From Kribbella monticola (GTDB lineage Bacteria; Actinomycetota; Actinomycetes; Propionibacteriales; Kribbellaceae), in contig NZ_QFXK01000002.1 in NCBI RefSeq assembly GCF_003261635.1, forward strand, positions 29,281-93,280: 64,000 bases of DNA, read 5' to 3'. Shown here piece by piece: positions 25,187 to 34,351 of the stretch. The first letter of the stretch is position 1. Each line of letters starts with the position of its first letter. The position numbers were made by a program, and so were the translations under genes. The notes beneath the pieces were generated by a model. The model did not search any database and was not told where the DNA came from. It saw nothing but the letters and a program-made list of their open reading frames with translations.

Positions 25187-27592
25187 ATGTCTGCCCAGAA
25201 CCGATCACGGCGCCGCCTGGGCGCCCTCGTGATCACTTCCAGTCTCGTCGTGCCAGGAGCTGCCGTGATCGCGGCCGCGCCGGCACTCGCTGCCTCGTCC
25301 ACCGTGGTGATCACCGAGGTGTACGGCGGCGGCGGCAACTCCGGCGCTCCCTACACGAACGACTTCGTCGAGCTGACCAACAACAGCAGCTCCCCGGTCG
25401 ACCTGACCGGCTGGTCGATCCAGTACGCGTCGGCCGCCGGCACCTCGTGGACCAACAAGATCGCCCTGACCGGCAGCATCGCTCCCGGCGGCGTCTACCT
25501 GGCCCAGGGCGCGTCCGGTGGTACCAACGGCCAGCCGCTGCCGGCCCCGGATGCCACCGGCACCGTGAACATGTCGGCCACTGCGGGCAAGGTCGCCTTG
25601 GTCACCTCCACGACGAGCCTGACCTGTACGACGGCCTGCGCCACCGCGGACGGCGTCGTCGACTTCGTCGGGTACGGCGGCGCGAACGACTCCGAGACGA
25701 GCCCTGCGCCGGGCACCTCGAACACCACCTCGGCGACACGCAAGGACCCGACCAAGGACGCGGACAACAACGGCACCGAGTTCGCGGCGGCCAACCCGTC
25801 ACCCAAGACGCTGACCTCGACCCCGCCGGACCCCGACCCGATCGACGCCAAGATCCACGACGTCCAGGGCGCCGCGCACCGGTCGCCGCTGACCGGCAAA
25901 CTCGTCGGCAACGTCACCGGCGTGGTCACCGCGAAGAGCGGCAACGGCTTCTGGTTCCAGGACCCGCAGCCCGACGACAACCCGGCCACCAGCGAAGGCG
26001 TGTTCGTCTTCACCAGCTCGGCCCCGACCGTTGCTGTCGGCGACGCCGTGACGGTCAAGGGCACGGTGGCGGAGTTCCGCCCCGGCGGCTCGGGCGGCAC
26101 CACCAACCTGACCACGACCGAGATCACCAACCCGACGGTCACCGTCACCGGCACGGCGCCGGTCCCTGCGGCGACCATCGTCGGCCCGGGCGGCCGCGTG
26201 CCCCCGTCGACCGTGATCGACGATGACTCCACGGGCGATGTGGAGACCACGGGCACCTTCGAGCCCGCCACCGACGGCCTGGACTTCTGGGAGTCGCTCG
26301 AGGGCATGTGGCTGGGTATCAACTCTCCTGAGGTAACTGGCCCAACCAGCTCCTTCCGTGAGCTTTCCGTAGTACCGGCTGGTTCGAGTGTCCGGACCGT
26401 GCGCGGCGGCATCCTGCTGCAGAAGACCGACAGCAACCCCGAGCGGATCCTGCTCGACGACGTGCTGGCTCCCGTCCCGGACGCCAAGACCGGTGACAAG
26501 CTCGCGGCCGCCGACGGATCCCCGACGGTGACCGGCGTGCTGGACTACGGCTTCGGCAACTACAAGTTCCAGGTCACGCAGACGCCGACCGTGATCGACG
26601 GCGGCGTACAGCGCGAAAAGACGACGGCCTCCTCTGCTCTCCAGGTCTCGGTGGCGACGTTCAACGTCGAGAACCTGGACCCGTCCGACGGCCCCGCCAA
26701 GTTCGACGGGCTGGCCCAGGCGGTGGTGAAGAACCTCGCCGCACCGGACATCCTCGGCCTGGAGGAAGTGCAGGACAATGACGGCGCGGTGAACTCAGGC
26801 AGCACTGCCGCTGACCTCACCCTGAACACCCTGGCCACCGCGATCGTGAACGCGGGCGGCCCGAAGTACGCGTGGCGGCAGATCGACCCGGTGAACAACG
26901 CCGAGGGCGGTGAGCCGGGCGGCAACATCCGGGTCGCGTTCATGTACCGCACCGACCGGCCGGTGAAGTTCGTCGACCGGGCCGGCGGCGGTTCGACCAC
27001 GGCGACCACGATCACCACCGACCGGTTCGGCCGGCCGCACCTGAGCGCGTCACCGGGCCGCGTCGACCCGGCCAACCCGGCCTGGGCGGCCACCCGGGTC
27101 CCGCTGGCCGGCGAGTTCACCTGGCTCGGTCAGTCGCTGTTCGTGGTGGTCAACCACTTCAGCTCCAAGGGCGGCGACGACCCGCTCTGGGGCCGGTTCC
27201 AGCCGCCGGTCCAGTCCAGCGCGCCGAAGCGGCACCAGCAGGCGCAGGCCGTGCGCGACTTCGTGGACCAGATCCTCGCCAAGGACACCGGCGCAAACGT
27301 GATCGTGCTCGGTGACCTGAACGACTTCGACTTCTCCGAGACCGCGGACATCCTGATCGGCTCGGGCAAGACGAGTTTGATCAGCCTGCCGAAGACGCTG
27401 CCGTTGCCGCAGCGGTACAGCTACGTCTTCGAGGGGAACAGCCAGATCCTCGACCAGATCCTGATGTCGAAGAACCTGCAGCCGGCGTCGTCGTACGACA
27501 TCGTGCACATGAATGCCGAGTTCCCCGACCAGATCAGCGACCACGACCCGCAGGTGGTCAAGGTGATCCCGCTGCCGTCCTGGTACCGGTGA
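25187..27592 (+). CDS. Secreted nuclease with lamin-tail domain (ExeM/NucH-like)
   Basis: An 801-residue exported protein. The signal peptide (residues 1-36, RSRRRLGALVITSS then APALAAS) is followed by a lamin-tail domain (VVITEVYGGGGNSG to GYGGAND, about 40-170), an OB-like middle region and a C-terminal endonuclease/exonuclease/phosphatase domain (about 490-795). Catalytic features of that domain are ATFNVENL, GLEEVQDNDG, VLGDLNDFDFSE and the final ISDHDPQVV. Such enzymes digest extracellular DNA for nutrient use or biofilm turnover. ATG 25187 is used because the signal peptide begins there; the frame is open back to 25151. Its neighbour, the M4 protease, is also secreted. Confidence 0.88.
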   Translation: MSAQNRSRRRLGALVITSSLVVPGAAVIAAAPALAASSTVVITEVYGGGGNSGAPYTNDFVELTNNSSSPVDLTGWSIQYASAAGTSWTNKIALTGSIAPGGVYLAQGASGGTNGQPLPAPDATGTVNMSATAGKVALVTSTTSLTCTTACATADGVVDFVGYGGANDSETSPAPGTSNTTSATRKDPTKDADNNGTEFAAANPSPKTLTSTPPDPDPIDAKIHDVQGAAHRSPLTGKLVGNVTGVVTAKSGNGFWFQDPQPDDNPATSEGVFVFTSSAPTVAVGDAVTVKGTVAEFRPGGSGGTTNLTTTEITNPTVTVTGTAPVPAATIVGPGGRVPPSTVIDDDSTGDVETTGTFEPATDGLDFWESLEGMWLGINSPEVTGPTSSFRELSVVPAGSSVRTVRGGILLQKTDSNPERILLDDVLAPVPDAKTGDKLAAADGSPTVTGVLDYGFGNYKFQVTQTPTVIDGGVQREKTTASSALQVSVATFNVENLDPSDGPAKFDGLAQAVVKNLAAPDILGLEEVQDNDGAVNSGSTAADLTLNTLATAIVNAGGPKYAWRQIDPVNNAEGGEPGGNIRVAFMYRTDRPVKFVDRAGGGSTTATTITTDRFGRPHLSASPGRVDPANPAWAATRVPLAGEFTWLGQSLFVVVNHFSSKGGDDPLWGRFQPPVQSSAPKRHQQAQAVRDFVDQILAKDTGANVIVLGDLNDFDFSETADILIGSGKTSLISLPKTLPLPQRYSYVFEGNSQILDQILMSKNLQPASSYDIVHMNAEFPDQISDHDPQVVKVIPLPSWYR

Positions 27593-27675
27593 GTGACACC
27601 GCTCACAGCGCGATGACGGGAGTCTTACGGCGGTCGCTGTGACGGGGTTTCGTTTGTCAGGCCGCCGATAATGGA

Positions 27676-27720
27676 GAGGAGCCGGTAGACCTTGGGTCGC
27701 CGGCTCCTCGACTGAGGAGG
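27676..27720 (+). promoter_or_regulatory. Possible Shine-Dalgarno switch before msrB
   Basis: GAGGAGCCGG (27676-27685) pairs perfectly with CCGGCTCCTC (27700-27709). The same CTCCTC (27704-27709) can instead pair across a 4-base loop with GAGGAG (27714-27719), which is the msrB ribosome-binding site. The two hairpins exclude each other, so the leader could exist in a form with the site free or hidden. It resembles a translational switch; no ligand domain is recognisable in the 130-base leader. Confidence 0.45.
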
Positions 27721-27724
27721 ACGC

Positions 27725-28147
27725 ATGACAGAGGGCAACACCCGGCAGTACACCGTACAGAAGTCCGACGAGCAGTGGCGGGCCGAGTTGTCGCCGGCGG
27801 AGTTCCAGGTACTGCGCAAGGCGGGCACCGAGCGGCCGTTCACCGGTGAGTACACCGACACCAAGACGGTCGGGGTCTACAAGTGCCGGGCGTGTGACGC
27901 GGAGCTGTTCCGCAGCGAGACCAAGTTCGATTCGCACTGCGGCTGGCCGTCGTTCTTCGCTCCGCTGGCCGAGGACCGGGTCGAGTACATCGAGGACCAC
28001 GACCTCGGCATGAAGCGCGTCGAGGTCCGCTGCGCCAACTGCGGCTCGCACCTCGGCCACGTCTTCGAGGGCGAGGGCTATGGCACCCCCACCGACCTGC
28101 GCTACTGCATCAACTCCGTCAGCCTGTCCCTGGCTCCCGCGGAGTAG
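27725..28147 (+). CDS. msrB: Peptide-methionine (R)-S-oxide reductase
   Basis: A 140-residue enzyme that reduces the R-epimer of methionine sulfoxide in oxidised proteins. It is the zinc form: C-x2-C pairs appear in CRACDAELF and CANCGSHLGHVF. The catalytic Cys is in RYCINSVSL near the C-terminus, and the substrate pocket motif HCGWPSF is present. The ATG follows GAGGAGG by five bases; that ribosome site can fold into a hairpin with the leader. A terminator hairpin begins ten bases after the stop, so it is a single-gene transcript. Confidence 0.94.
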   Translation: MTEGNTRQYTVQKSDEQWRAELSPAEFQVLRKAGTERPFTGEYTDTKTVGVYKCRACDAELFRSETKFDSHCGWPSFFAPLAEDRVEYIEDHDLGMKRVEVRCANCGSHLGHVFEGEGYGTPTDLRYCINSVSLSLAPAE

Positions 28148-28156
28148 CAACTCCCC

Positions 28157-28193
28157 TCAGCGCGTCACTCCGTACGACGGGGTGACGCGCTGA
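28157..28193 (+). terminator. Hairpin terminator of msrB
   Basis: A perfect 12-bp stem, TCAGCGCGTCAC (28157-28168) with GTGACGCGCTGA (28182-28193), and a 13-base loop, followed by CCTTTGT. It also faces the convergent minus-strand VOC gene. Confidence 0.8.
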
Positions 28194-28202
28194 CCTTTGT
28201 CC

Positions 28203-28238
28203 GGGCGCTGGGCTTCGTCCGGGGCGCTGGGCTTCGTG
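28203..28238. repeat. Short 20-bp-period direct repeat
   Basis: GGGCGCTGGGCTTCGT occurs at 28203-28218 and again at 28223-28238, in the gap between msrB and the VOC gene. It is non-coding and small; probably a slippage duplication. Confidence 0.6.
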
Positions 28239-28249
28239 CGGGCGCGCTG

Positions 28250-28633
28250 TCAGATCGGGGTGGCGAGGGCTACCGGGTTGCCGTCGGGGTCGGCGATGTA
28301 GGCCTGGCGTTCGCCCCAGGGCATGGTGGCCGGAGGCTGGAGGACGGTATAGCCGGCGGCGCGGAATGTCTCCACGTCGCTGTCGACCTCGTCGACGTAC
28401 ACGAAGAGTTCGAAGCGCGGTGCGGTGCCGACGGTGATACCGAGCTGGGCCTCTGGCCAACTGGAGTCGGCAATGCCCAAGGAGGACTCGCCGCGTTCCA
28501 GGCCGACGTAGTGCGGCTCACCTTCGAGCGGGAACTGGTAGCGCAGCTCGTAGCCAAGCAGGACGTAGAACTCCACCGACCTGCGGACGCTACCGACGTA
28601 CAGGACCGGGAAGGCCTTGCGCTGCGTGGTCAC
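28250..28633 (-). CDS. VOC-family (glyoxalase/bleomycin-resistance-like) protein
   Basis: A 127-residue single vicinal-oxygen-chelate domain: the first module starts [21 protein letters not shown] and the second ends [21 protein letters not shown]. Members bind metals or drugs and include glyoxalases, dioxygenases and antibiotic-binding proteins; the sequence alone does not give the ligand. The GTG start overlaps the hemQ stop (GTGA), so it is translated with the haem operon and is its last gene. A role connected to haem or oxidative chemistry is only suggested by that position. Confidence 0.8.
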   Translation of the reverse strand: MTTQRKAFPVLYVGSVRRSVEFYVLLGYELRYQFPLEGEPHYVGLERGESSLGIADSSWPEAQLGITVGTAPRFELFVYVDEVDSDVETFRAAGYTVLQPPATMPWGERQAYIADPDGNPVALATPI

Positions 28634-29328
28634 GCGAGGTTCGCGACCAGCTCGCCGAGCTCGGTCCGCTTGCCGGTGTAGAAGGGGATCTCCTCGCGCA
28701 CGTGCCGCCGCGCGGTCGAGGCGCGCAGGTCACGCATCAGGTCGACCATCCGGTGCAACTCGTCGGCCTCGAACGCCAGGATCCACTCGTAGTCACCGAG
28801 CGCGAACGACGCCACCGTGTTGGCCCGTACGTCGGGGTAGGTACGCGCCATCTTCCCGTGCTCGGCCAGCATGAACCGGCGCTCCTCGTCCGGCAGCAGG
28901 TACCACTCGTAGGACCGGACGAACGGGTACACGCAGATGTAGGCCCGCGGCTCCTCATCGGCCAGGAACGCCGGGATGTGCGACTTGTTGAACTCGGCCG
29001 GCCGGTGCAGCGCGAACTGCGACCAGATCGGCGCCAGGTGCCGCCCGAGCCGCGAGCGGCGCAGTGCGTGGTAAGCCTTCTGCAGCGCGTCCGACGTCGG
29101 CGCGTGCCACCAGATCATGAAGTCGGCGTCCGCGCGGAACCCCTCGACGTCGTAGAAGCCGCGGATCACCACGTCGTCCGCGGCCAGCTTGCCGACCAGC
29201 TCCGCCAGCTCGGCGGCCAGCTCGTCCCGGTCGACGTCACCCAGCGGCGTCTCCACCTTGAACACCGACCACAGGGTGTAGCGGATCACGTTGTTCAGCT
29301 CGCGCGCCTTCGGCTTCGTCTCGGTCAC
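28630..29328 (-). CDS. hemQ: Coproheme decarboxylase (chlorite dismutase family)
   Basis: A 232-residue enzyme of the chlorite-dismutase superfamily that oxidatively decarboxylates coproheme to haem b, the last step of the coproporphyrin-dependent pathway used by actinobacteria and Firmicutes (also named chdC). The pattern [20 protein letters not shown] contains the proximal His and conserved Tyr. [14 protein letters not shown] and the helix [12 protein letters not shown] are typical of the second half. It starts with GTG 29328, overlapping the hemG stop (GTGA), and its own stop overlaps the VOC start, so these three genes are translationally chained. Confidence 0.92.
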   Translation of the reverse strand: MTETKPKARELNNVIRYTLWSVFKVETPLGDVDRDELAAELAELVGKLAADDVVIRGFYDVEGFRADADFMIWWHAPTSDALQKAYHALRRSRLGRHLAPIWSQFALHRPAEFNKSHIPAFLADEEPRAYICVYPFVRSYEWYLLPDEERRFMLAEHGKMARTYPDVRANTVASFALGDYEWILAFEADELHRMVDLMRDLRASTARRHVREEIPFYTGKRTELGELVANLA

Positions 29329-30749
29329 TCCGCCATTGTCCCTAACGCGTCCAGGTGAGCCTGCACCTGGGTTGCCGCTTTGCCGGCCGCAGCGACACAG
29401 GCCGCGATACCGACACCTCTGTACGCCGCGCCGCACACCGCCAGCCCAGGATGCTCCGCCACAGCGGCTTCAACGCGGTCCACGCGGCCTAAATGCCCTA
29501 CGGCGTACTGCGGAAGCCCGCCGCCCCATCGAGTCACCAGAGAGGCGACTACGGGCGCGTCCAACCCCACTGCGGAGCGCAGGTCGCCAGCAGCGAGCGC
29601 TGTGAGCTCCTCGTCGGAGCGCTGGAGCACGTACTCCTCACCGAGCCGCCCGACCGAGCACCGCAGTACCGCGAGGTCTCCCCCGGCCTCAGCGCTCCAC
29701 TGCCACTTGGCGTGCGAGTAGGTCGACGCCTTGATCGTGTGCTCCTCCACTGTCGGTACGAGGAACCCAGAACCTGTTGCCGCAGCGGGCCAGTCCTCCT
29801 TGCGCACGGCAAGGGTCACGATCGCCATGCTCGCGTACTCGATCGCCGCCAGCTCGGTCGACGCCTGCGGCACCAAGTCGGCCAGCATGCGCCCGGCCGG
29901 TGTAGCGGGGACGGCTACGACGACCGCATCGGCTTGCAGGAGAGTGGGCGCGGGCACAGGGCCGGCCTCCAGCGCGTAGCCACCGGATGCCGCACGGCTG
30001 ATTCGGCGTACGGTCGCGTTGCGTTGCAGCGTGACACCGCGTGCGAGTAGGTCCTTCTCCAGCGCCTCGATGAGTCGATGGATACCGCCGCGGATGCCCG
30101 CGAAGACCGGCGCCCCCTCAGCGGCGCGACGTTGGCTCAGCTCGCGCAGCTCGGCGGTGGCCGCCAGCAGGCTCGGGGCGGTCTTCAGCTTGGTGAAGAG
30201 GTCGGGCACGGCCGCGGCGAGCGAGATCTCGTCGGCCCGGCCGGCGTACACACCTCCCAGCAGCGGGTCGACCAGCTTGTCGGTCACCGCCGAGCCCATG
30301 CGTTCGGCGACGAAGCGGCCGATCGCTACGTCCTCGGTGAGCGCCGGCTCCGGTAGCGACGACTCGGCCGCCACCGTCGCGGCAGCCTCAGCACCCAGTA
30401 CGTCGACAGTCGCGTCGGCCGAGGTCGGCACACCCATCACCGTCGGGGGGATCGCGCGGATCCGGTCGCCGATCCACAGCCCGGCCGAGGTCGTTGCCGG
30501 ATGCACCACGTCGTCGGCCAGCCCGACAGCCTTGATCAGGTCGACGGCTTCGGGACGACGAGCCAGTACGGACTCGGCACCCAGGTCGACCGGCACACCC
30601 TCCAACTCGGCGCCCGCCAGCTTGCCGCCCAGACGCGGAGACGACTCCAGCACGGTGATCCGGGGCGGATTCGGCCCGGTCGCCAGCGCGTACGCCGCCG
30701 CCAGCCCGCTGATCCCGCCACCGACAACGACTACCGACCTAGGCTCCAC
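29325..30749 (-). CDS. hemG: Coproporphyrinogen III / protoporphyrinogen oxidase
   Basis: A 474-residue flavoprotein that oxidises the porphyrinogen ring using FAD and O2. The FAD-binding start is [17 protein letters not shown] (residues 6-22), followed by RLGGKLAG, and the C-terminal FAD motif is [18 protein letters not shown]. This is the HemY/CgoX type. With hemQ directly downstream the natural substrate is likely coproporphyrinogen III. Ferrochelatase (hemH/cpfC), which acts between the two, is not in this window. The GTG start is 21 bases downstream of the GNAT gene stop. Confidence 0.9.
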   Translation of the reverse strand: MEPRSVVVVGGGISGLAAAYALATGPNPPRITVLESSPRLGGKLAGAELEGVPVDLGAESVLARRPEAVDLIKAVGLADDVVHPATTSAGLWIGDRIRAIPPTVMGVPTSADATVDVLGAEAAATVAAESSLPEPALTEDVAIGRFVAERMGSAVTDKLVDPLLGGVYAGRADEISLAAAVPDLFTKLKTAPSLLAATAELRELSQRRAAEGAPVFAGIRGGIHRLIEALEKDLLARGVTLQRNATVRRISRAASGGYALEAGPVPAPTLLQADAVVVAVPATPAGRMLADLVPQASTELAAIEYASMAIVTLAVRKEDWPAAATGSGFLVPTVEEHTIKASTYSHAKWQWSAEAGGDLAVLRCSVGRLGEEYVLQRSDEELTALAAGDLRSAVGLDAPVVASLVTRWGGGLPQYAVGHLGRVDRVEAAVAEHPGLAVCGAAYRGVGIAACVAAAGKAATQVQAHLDALGTMAE

Positions 30750-30770
30750 AGGCCCATCACATCAGACTGC

Positions 30771-31304
30771 TCAACCGTCCAGCTGACGGGTGTAGAAGAC
30801 CTGGGGCCGGTCGCCCGTCGTTGGCTCGCCGACCTGCACGAAGCCGTTCCGCTCCAGCACAGCTCTCGAAGCTTTGTTGGCGGCGCTCGTGCCTGCTCGC
30901 AGCTCGGTCAAGCCGTAGTCGCGGGCCGCGAGGATGCACACCTCACGCACGGCCGCGGTCGCGAGTCCACGACCGGTTGCACGCTCCGCGATCCGATAGC
31001 CGAGCTCGGCGGAGCCATCGGCCACGTCGACCAGATTCACCCGCCCGATCACGCAGCCTTCGTCGTCCACCAGCACATGGAAGTGAAGCTCGCCCGCCTC
31101 CTGGTCGGCGACCAGCGCAGCGTGCCGCTCACCGAACTCGGCGAAGTAGTCGTCACCGCGGTCGGCGATCCGCGCCGCGAAGTAGTCACGATTCTCGACC
31201 TCGAACGCGAGCACCTCGTCGGCATGGCCCGCCCGCAGCCGCTCAAGCTGAACCCCCGGAGGAAGCCCACCACCGCCGATTGCCGCGGCCTCTGTTTCAG
31301 GCAC
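30771..31304 (-). CDS. RimJ/RimL-type GNAT acetyltransferase
   Basis: A 177-residue GNAT protein. [23 protein letters not shown] opens the fold, the acetyl-CoA site is in [16 protein letters not shown] (about residues 105-120) and the end [15 protein letters not shown] is typical of the RimJ/RimL group, which acetylates protein N-termini or small amines. The GTG start at 31304 overlaps the end of hemE by eight bases, and the stop lies just before hemG, so it is embedded in the haem operon; whether it has a link to haem is unknown. The open frame continues upstream to 31583 inside hemE and is not coding there. Confidence 0.8.
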   Translation of the reverse strand: MPETEAAAIGGGGLPPGVQLERLRAGHADEVLAFEVENRDYFAARIADRGDDYFAEFGERHAALVADQEAGELHFHVLVDDEGCVIGRVNLVDVADGSAELGYRIAERATGRGLATAAVREVCILAARDYGLTELRAGTSAANKASRAVLERNGFVQVGEPTTGDRPQVFYTRQLDG

Positions 31305-32418
31305 GGGTTGTTGACTTTGCGTGTACCGCCTTGACCACCCGGTGCAGGACCTCGGGGTCGGCGGTCGGGGGTACGCCGTGGCCGAGGTTGAAGATGTGGC
31401 CGGGGGCCGCCTTGCCCTCGGCAAGGATCCGGTCGATCTCGGGCTCGATGGATTCCCAGCCCGCGACGAGCAGGGCCGGATCGAGGTTGCCCTGGACCGG
31501 CTTGGGCGATCCGCCGGCCGCGGCGATCCGGCGTACGGCCTCGTCGAGCGGGACTCGCCAGTCGACCCCGACCACGTCGGCACCGGCTTCGCTCATCAGA
31601 CCGAGCAGCTCACCGGTGTTCACCCCGAAATGCAGCCTCGGTACGCCGTACTGCTCGAGCGCTGCGAACACCTTCGCGGAGTGCGGCTGCACGAACCGGG
31701 CGTAGTCGCGCGCGGACAACCCGCCCGCCCACGAGTCGAAGAGCTGGATCGCCGAGGCGCCGGCCTCGATCTGGATCGACAGGTAGGCGATCGCCACATC
31801 CGCGAGCCGATCCGCCAGCGCATGCCACAACGAAGGATCCGAGTACATCAGAGCCTTGGTCTTCGCGTGGTCCTTGCTCGGCCCACCCTCGACCAGGTAC
31901 GACGCGACCGTGAACGGCGCGCCCGCGAACCCGATCAGCGGCGTACCGCCGAGCTGGGCCTTGAGCTCCTGCACCGACTCGGTGATGTACGAGACGTCGG
32001 CGGGCGTCACCGGCCGGACGGCGGCCAGGTCCGCGGCGGACCGGACCGGCGACGCGACGACCGGGCCGACTCCCGGCTGGATCTCCAGGTCGACGCCGAC
32101 CGCCTTGAGCGGCAGCACGATGTCGGAGTAGAAGATCGCCGCGTCGACGCCGTAACGGCGTACCGGCTGCAGCGTTATCTCCACGACGAGGTCGGGTCGC
32201 ATGCAGGACTCGAGCATCGTGATGCCTTCGCGGATCGCCCGGTACTCCGGCAGCGAGCGACCCGCCTGGCGCATGAACCAAACAGGTGTGTGCGGCACGG
32301 GTTCGCCCCGGGCGGCCAGCAGGAAGGCGGACTCGGCAAGAGCCTCGGTAGCTACGGGTGATTGAGAAGATTGCGTCACGGGCACGAGACCGATGATCCC
32401 ATGCCCGGATGCCGTCAC
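31297..32418 (-). CDS. hemE: Uroporphyrinogen decarboxylase
   Basis: A 373-residue cytosolic enzyme that removes four carboxyl groups from uroporphyrinogen III to give coproporphyrinogen III. The N-terminal signature [17 protein letters not shown] (catalytic Arg) is present, with [13 protein letters not shown] carrying the conserved Asp and [17 protein letters not shown] the second signature; the end NLGHGVPP is typical. GTG 32418 is the longest start; GTG 32379 (VTQSSQS) would give about 360 residues and also fits the family. It opens the minus-strand haem operon and diverges from the DUF3000 gene, whose ATG is 50 bases away. Confidence 0.93.
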   Translation of the reverse strand: MTASGHGIIGLVPVTQSSQSPVATEALAESAFLLAARGEPVPHTPVWFMRQAGRSLPEYRAIREGITMLESCMRPDLVVEITLQPVRRYGVDAAIFYSDIVLPLKAVGVDLEIQPGVGPVVASPVRSAADLAAVRPVTPADVSYITESVQELKAQLGGTPLIGFAGAPFTVASYLVEGGPSKDHAKTKALMYSDPSLWHALADRLADVAIAYLSIQIEAGASAIQLFDSWAGGLSARDYARFVQPHSAKVFAALEQYGVPRLHFGVNTGELLGLMSEAGADVVGVDWRVPLDEAVRRIAAAGGSPKPVQGNLDPALLVAGWESIEPEIDRILAEGKAAPGHIFNLGHGVPPTADPEVLHRVVKAVHAKSTTRA

Positions 32419-32468
32419 CGGCGCGTCGTCACCGGCGTCGGTGAGTAATCAGTCGTAGGCTGCGAAGC

Positions 32469-33071
32469 ATGGGTGCCCGCAAGCAGGTCGACGCGCCACC
32501 CGCGGAGTTCGCCGAGGCCTTGACGCAACTGCGTGAAGCTCGGTTCCGGCCCGAGGTTTTCGTCGAGGAGATGCCCGCACCGCAGCGGATCGCACCGCAC
32601 GCGGCCGCGGTCAGCGCCGATGTGACGGTCGACGGTGACGATGTCGCCACCGGCCGTCTGGTCGTCCTCTACGACCCGGCCGGGAACGACGCCTGGCAGT
32701 CGACCTTCCGCTGTGTCGCGTACGTGCGTGCTGCCGTCGAGCCGGAGATGGTGACCGACGCGCTGCTCGGCGGCGTGGGCTGGACCTGGCTGATCGAGGC
32801 TTTGACCGACCGGGGTGCCGACTTCCTGGCCCCGAGCGGTACCGTCACCCGGGTGGTATCCGAAAGTTTCGGCGGGATGGCCGACGACGACGCGACGGCG
32901 GAGATCGAGATCCGCGCGTCCTGGAGCCCGGTCCCGGGCCAGGACGGCGCGGTCGACGTGACCCAGCACGCCGAGGCCTGGGGCGAGGTGCTCTGTACGG
33001 CGGCGGGCCTGCCGCCGGTTCCGCCGGGCGTCGTCGCGATGCCGACCCGGCGCGGTCAGCGGGGCCGATGA
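32469..33071 (+). CDS. DUF3000 family protein
   Basis: A 200-residue protein of the actinobacterial DUF3000 family: FAEALTQLREARFRPEVFVEE near the start, ARLVVLYDP-like strand (TGRLVVLYDPAGNDAW) and GGVGWTWLIEALTDRGADF in the middle, ending with EAWGEVLCTAAGLPPVPPGV. No catalytic motif is visible and the function is unknown. Its stop overlaps the rnd start as ATGA. It is divergent from hemE; this hemE/DUF3000/rnd arrangement is common in actinobacteria. Confidence 0.85.
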   Translation: MGARKQVDAPPAEFAEALTQLREARFRPEVFVEEMPAPQRIAPHAAAVSADVTVDGDDVATGRLVVLYDPAGNDAWQSTFRCVAYVRAAVEPEMVTDALLGGVGWTWLIEALTDRGADFLAPSGTVTRVVSESFGGMADDDATAEIEIRASWSPVPGQDGAVDVTQHAEAWGEVLCTAAGLPPVPPGVVAMPTRRGQRGR

Positions 33072-34339
33072 GCCCGGCCGAGACCCAGCAGCAGCCGCCC
33101 GTCCCGGACGACCCGACCGAGAACCTGCCACTGCTCGAACTGCGCGACGGACTGTCCGAGGTGATCGAGACCGACGCCGCGCTGGCCGAGGTCGTCGAGG
33201 CCTTCCGCGCCGGCACCGGCCCGGTCGCGGTCGATGCCGAGCGCGCCTCGGGCTATCGGTACTCCCACCGTGCCTACCTGGTGCAGCTGCGCCGGGAGGG
33301 TTCGGGCTCCGCGCTCGTCGACCCGATCCCGTTCGGGGACCTGTCCGCGCTCGGTGACGCGATCGTCGACGCGGAATGGATCATCCACGCCGCCAACCAG
33401 GACCTGGCCTGCCTGGCCGAGGTCGGGATGGTGCCGCGCAAGGTGTTCGACACCGAACTGGCCGGCCGCCTGCTCGGATACCCGAAGGTCGGCCTGGCCT
33501 CGCTGGTCAGCGAGGTCCTGGGCTACAAGATGCGCAAGGAGCACTCGGCCGCCGACTGGTCGACCCGCCCACTGCCCGGCCCGTGGCTGGTCTACGCGGC
33601 CCTCGATGTCGAGATGCTGATCGAGTTGCGCAACGAGATCGAGGCCGAGCTCCGCCGCGAAGGCAAGTGGGAGTGGGCCGAGCAGGAGTTCGCCGCGATC
33701 CTCGCCGCGCCGCCCCGCGAACCCAAGCCGGACCCGTGGCGCCGTACGTCGGGTATGCACCGGGTTCGCAACCGGCGCAGCCTGGCCGTCGTGCGCGCCT
33801 TGTGGGAGGCCCGCGACCAGATCGCCGCGGCCGCCGACATCTCCCCCGGCCGGATCCTGCCGGACGCCGCCATCGTCGAGGCCGCAGCCGCGATGCCGGC
33901 CGATCGGGAGACGCTGCAGCGACTGACCGCGTTCAAGGGACGCGGCGCGCACCGGCACATGCGGACCTGGTGGGAGGCGATCGACCACGCCCGTCGCCTG
34001 CCCGAGTCGGAGCTCCCCAAGCAGGGCCCCCGGTACGACGGTCCGCCGCCGGCCCGCGCCTGGGCCGACCGCGACCCCGACGCCGCCGCCCGGTTGTCCG
34101 CGGCAAGGTCGGCCGTGAGCGAGATCGCCGAGGCACACCGGTTGCCGACGGAGAACCTGCTGTCACCCGACACGATCCGGCGGCTCGCCTGGACTCCCCC
34201 GGCCGACGCCGATCTGGCGGCCGTAACGACCTTCCTCCGCGAGCACAACGCACGGGAATGGCAGATCGCCCTGACCGCCGAGGTTCTCACCGAGGCGCTC
34301 GCCACCGAGGCACCCGCTCCGCCTGAGTCGCTCGACTGA
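33068..34339 (+). CDS. rnd: Ribonuclease D family 3'-5' exonuclease
   Basis: A 423-residue protein with an N-terminal DEDDy exonuclease domain and C-terminal HRDC regions. The acidic catalytic residues appear in AVDAERASGY (ExoI), HAANQDLACL and FDTELAGRLLGYPKVG (ExoII), and LVYAALDVEML (ExoIII, with the Tyr of the y subtype). HRDC signatures RRSLAVVRALWEARDQIA and GRILPDAAIVEAA follow. RNase D trims the 3' ends of tRNA precursors and other RNAs. It begins with an ATGA overlap with the DUF3000 gene, indicating co-translation. Confidence 0.9.
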   Translation: MSPAETQQQPPVPDDPTENLPLLELRDGLSEVIETDAALAEVVEAFRAGTGPVAVDAERASGYRYSHRAYLVQLRREGSGSALVDPIPFGDLSALGDAIVDAEWIIHAANQDLACLAEVGMVPRKVFDTELAGRLLGYPKVGLASLVSEVLGYKMRKEHSAADWSTRPLPGPWLVYAALDVEMLIELRNEIEAELRREGKWEWAEQEFAAILAAPPREPKPDPWRRTSGMHRVRNRRSLAVVRALWEARDQIAAAADISPGRILPDAAIVEAAAAMPADRETLQRLTAFKGRGAHRHMRTWWEAIDHARRLPESELPKQGPRYDGPPPARAWADRDPDAAARLSAARSAVSEIAEAHRLPTENLLSPDTIRRLAWTPPADADLAAVTTFLREHNAREWQIALTAEVLTEALATEAPAPPESLD

Positions 34340-34351
34340 TTTCTCAGCTGC

